A model generated the notes under the pieces. It was not told where the DNA came from. It saw only the letters and a program-made list of their open reading frames with translations, and did no database searches. Positions 6,169 through 6,194 of a stretch of DNA of 6,194 nt are shown piece by piece; position 1 is the first letter of the stretch, and each line of letters starts with the position of its first letter. Source of the DNA: Methylacidiphilum caldifontis (GTDB taxonomy: Bacteria; Verrucomicrobiota; Verrucomicrobiia; Methylacidiphilales; CAMAQI01); NCBI GenBank assembly GCA_945860255.1, contig CAMAQI010000143.1, positions 1 to 6,194 on the forward strand, written 5' to 3'. A program made the position numbers and the translations under genes.

Positions 6169-6194
6169 ATGGAAAATAAAAAAGAATAGGCATT

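Noticed and set aside
1..6194. CRISPR arrays, tRNA or rRNA genes, insertion sequences or integration sites
   Set aside because: No regularly spaced direct repeats, tRNA-like cloverleaf, transposase or integrase gene, or terminal repeats were seen; the window is almost fully occupied by ordinary protein genes.

Overview
The window is a gene-dense stretch in which all seven recognisable genes lie on the minus strand, so transcription runs from right (6194) to left (1). No gene on the plus strand can be supported. The start of an inner-core lipopolysaccharide-type heptosyltransferase (GT9 family) at the left edge points to a Gram-negative, outer-membrane-bearing bacterium. GC content looks moderate (mid-forties percent, judged by eye). 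The conserved but unnamed helical-repeat protein next to an ABC-2 exporter resembles proteins I associate with the PVC/Omnitrophota side of the tree. That placement is a weak inference from memory, not something the sequence proves.

Layout in transcription order: (1) 6139-6194, a short leader with an inverted repeat that covers the Shine-Dalgarno sequence. (2) 3934-6138, a P1B-type heavy-metal efflux ATPase with P1B-4 signatures (SPC and HEGST) and an N-terminal CxxC heavy-metal domain. (3) 3662-3934, an acylphosphatase whose ATG overlaps the ATPase stop codon. (4) An 82-base gap (3580-3661) with an A/T-rich inverted repeat. (5) 2737-3579, an ABC ATPase. (6) 1877-2740, an ABC-2 type permease with a 4-base ATGA overlap. 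(7) 1149-1871, a membrane-anchored helical-repeat protein of unknown function, 5 bases further on. (8) A short gap with two overlapping palindromes. (9) 369-1094, a YfcE/MJ0936-like metallophosphoesterase. (10) 1-369, the first 123 codons of the heptosyltransferase, which overlaps the phosphoesterase stop by one base (TGATG) and runs off the window.

Three tightly coupled modules follow one another: metal efflux (ATPase plus acylphosphatase), an ABC-2 export system with an accessory protein, and a phosphoesterase/glycosyltransferase pair probably linked to the cell envelope. They may form one long transcript, as no convincing intrinsic terminator separates them. The most unusual point is the translational coupling of an acylphosphatase to an enzyme that works through an acyl-phosphate (aspartyl-phosphate) intermediate. 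Nothing here looks like a mobile element, CRISPR array, RNA gene or prophage.
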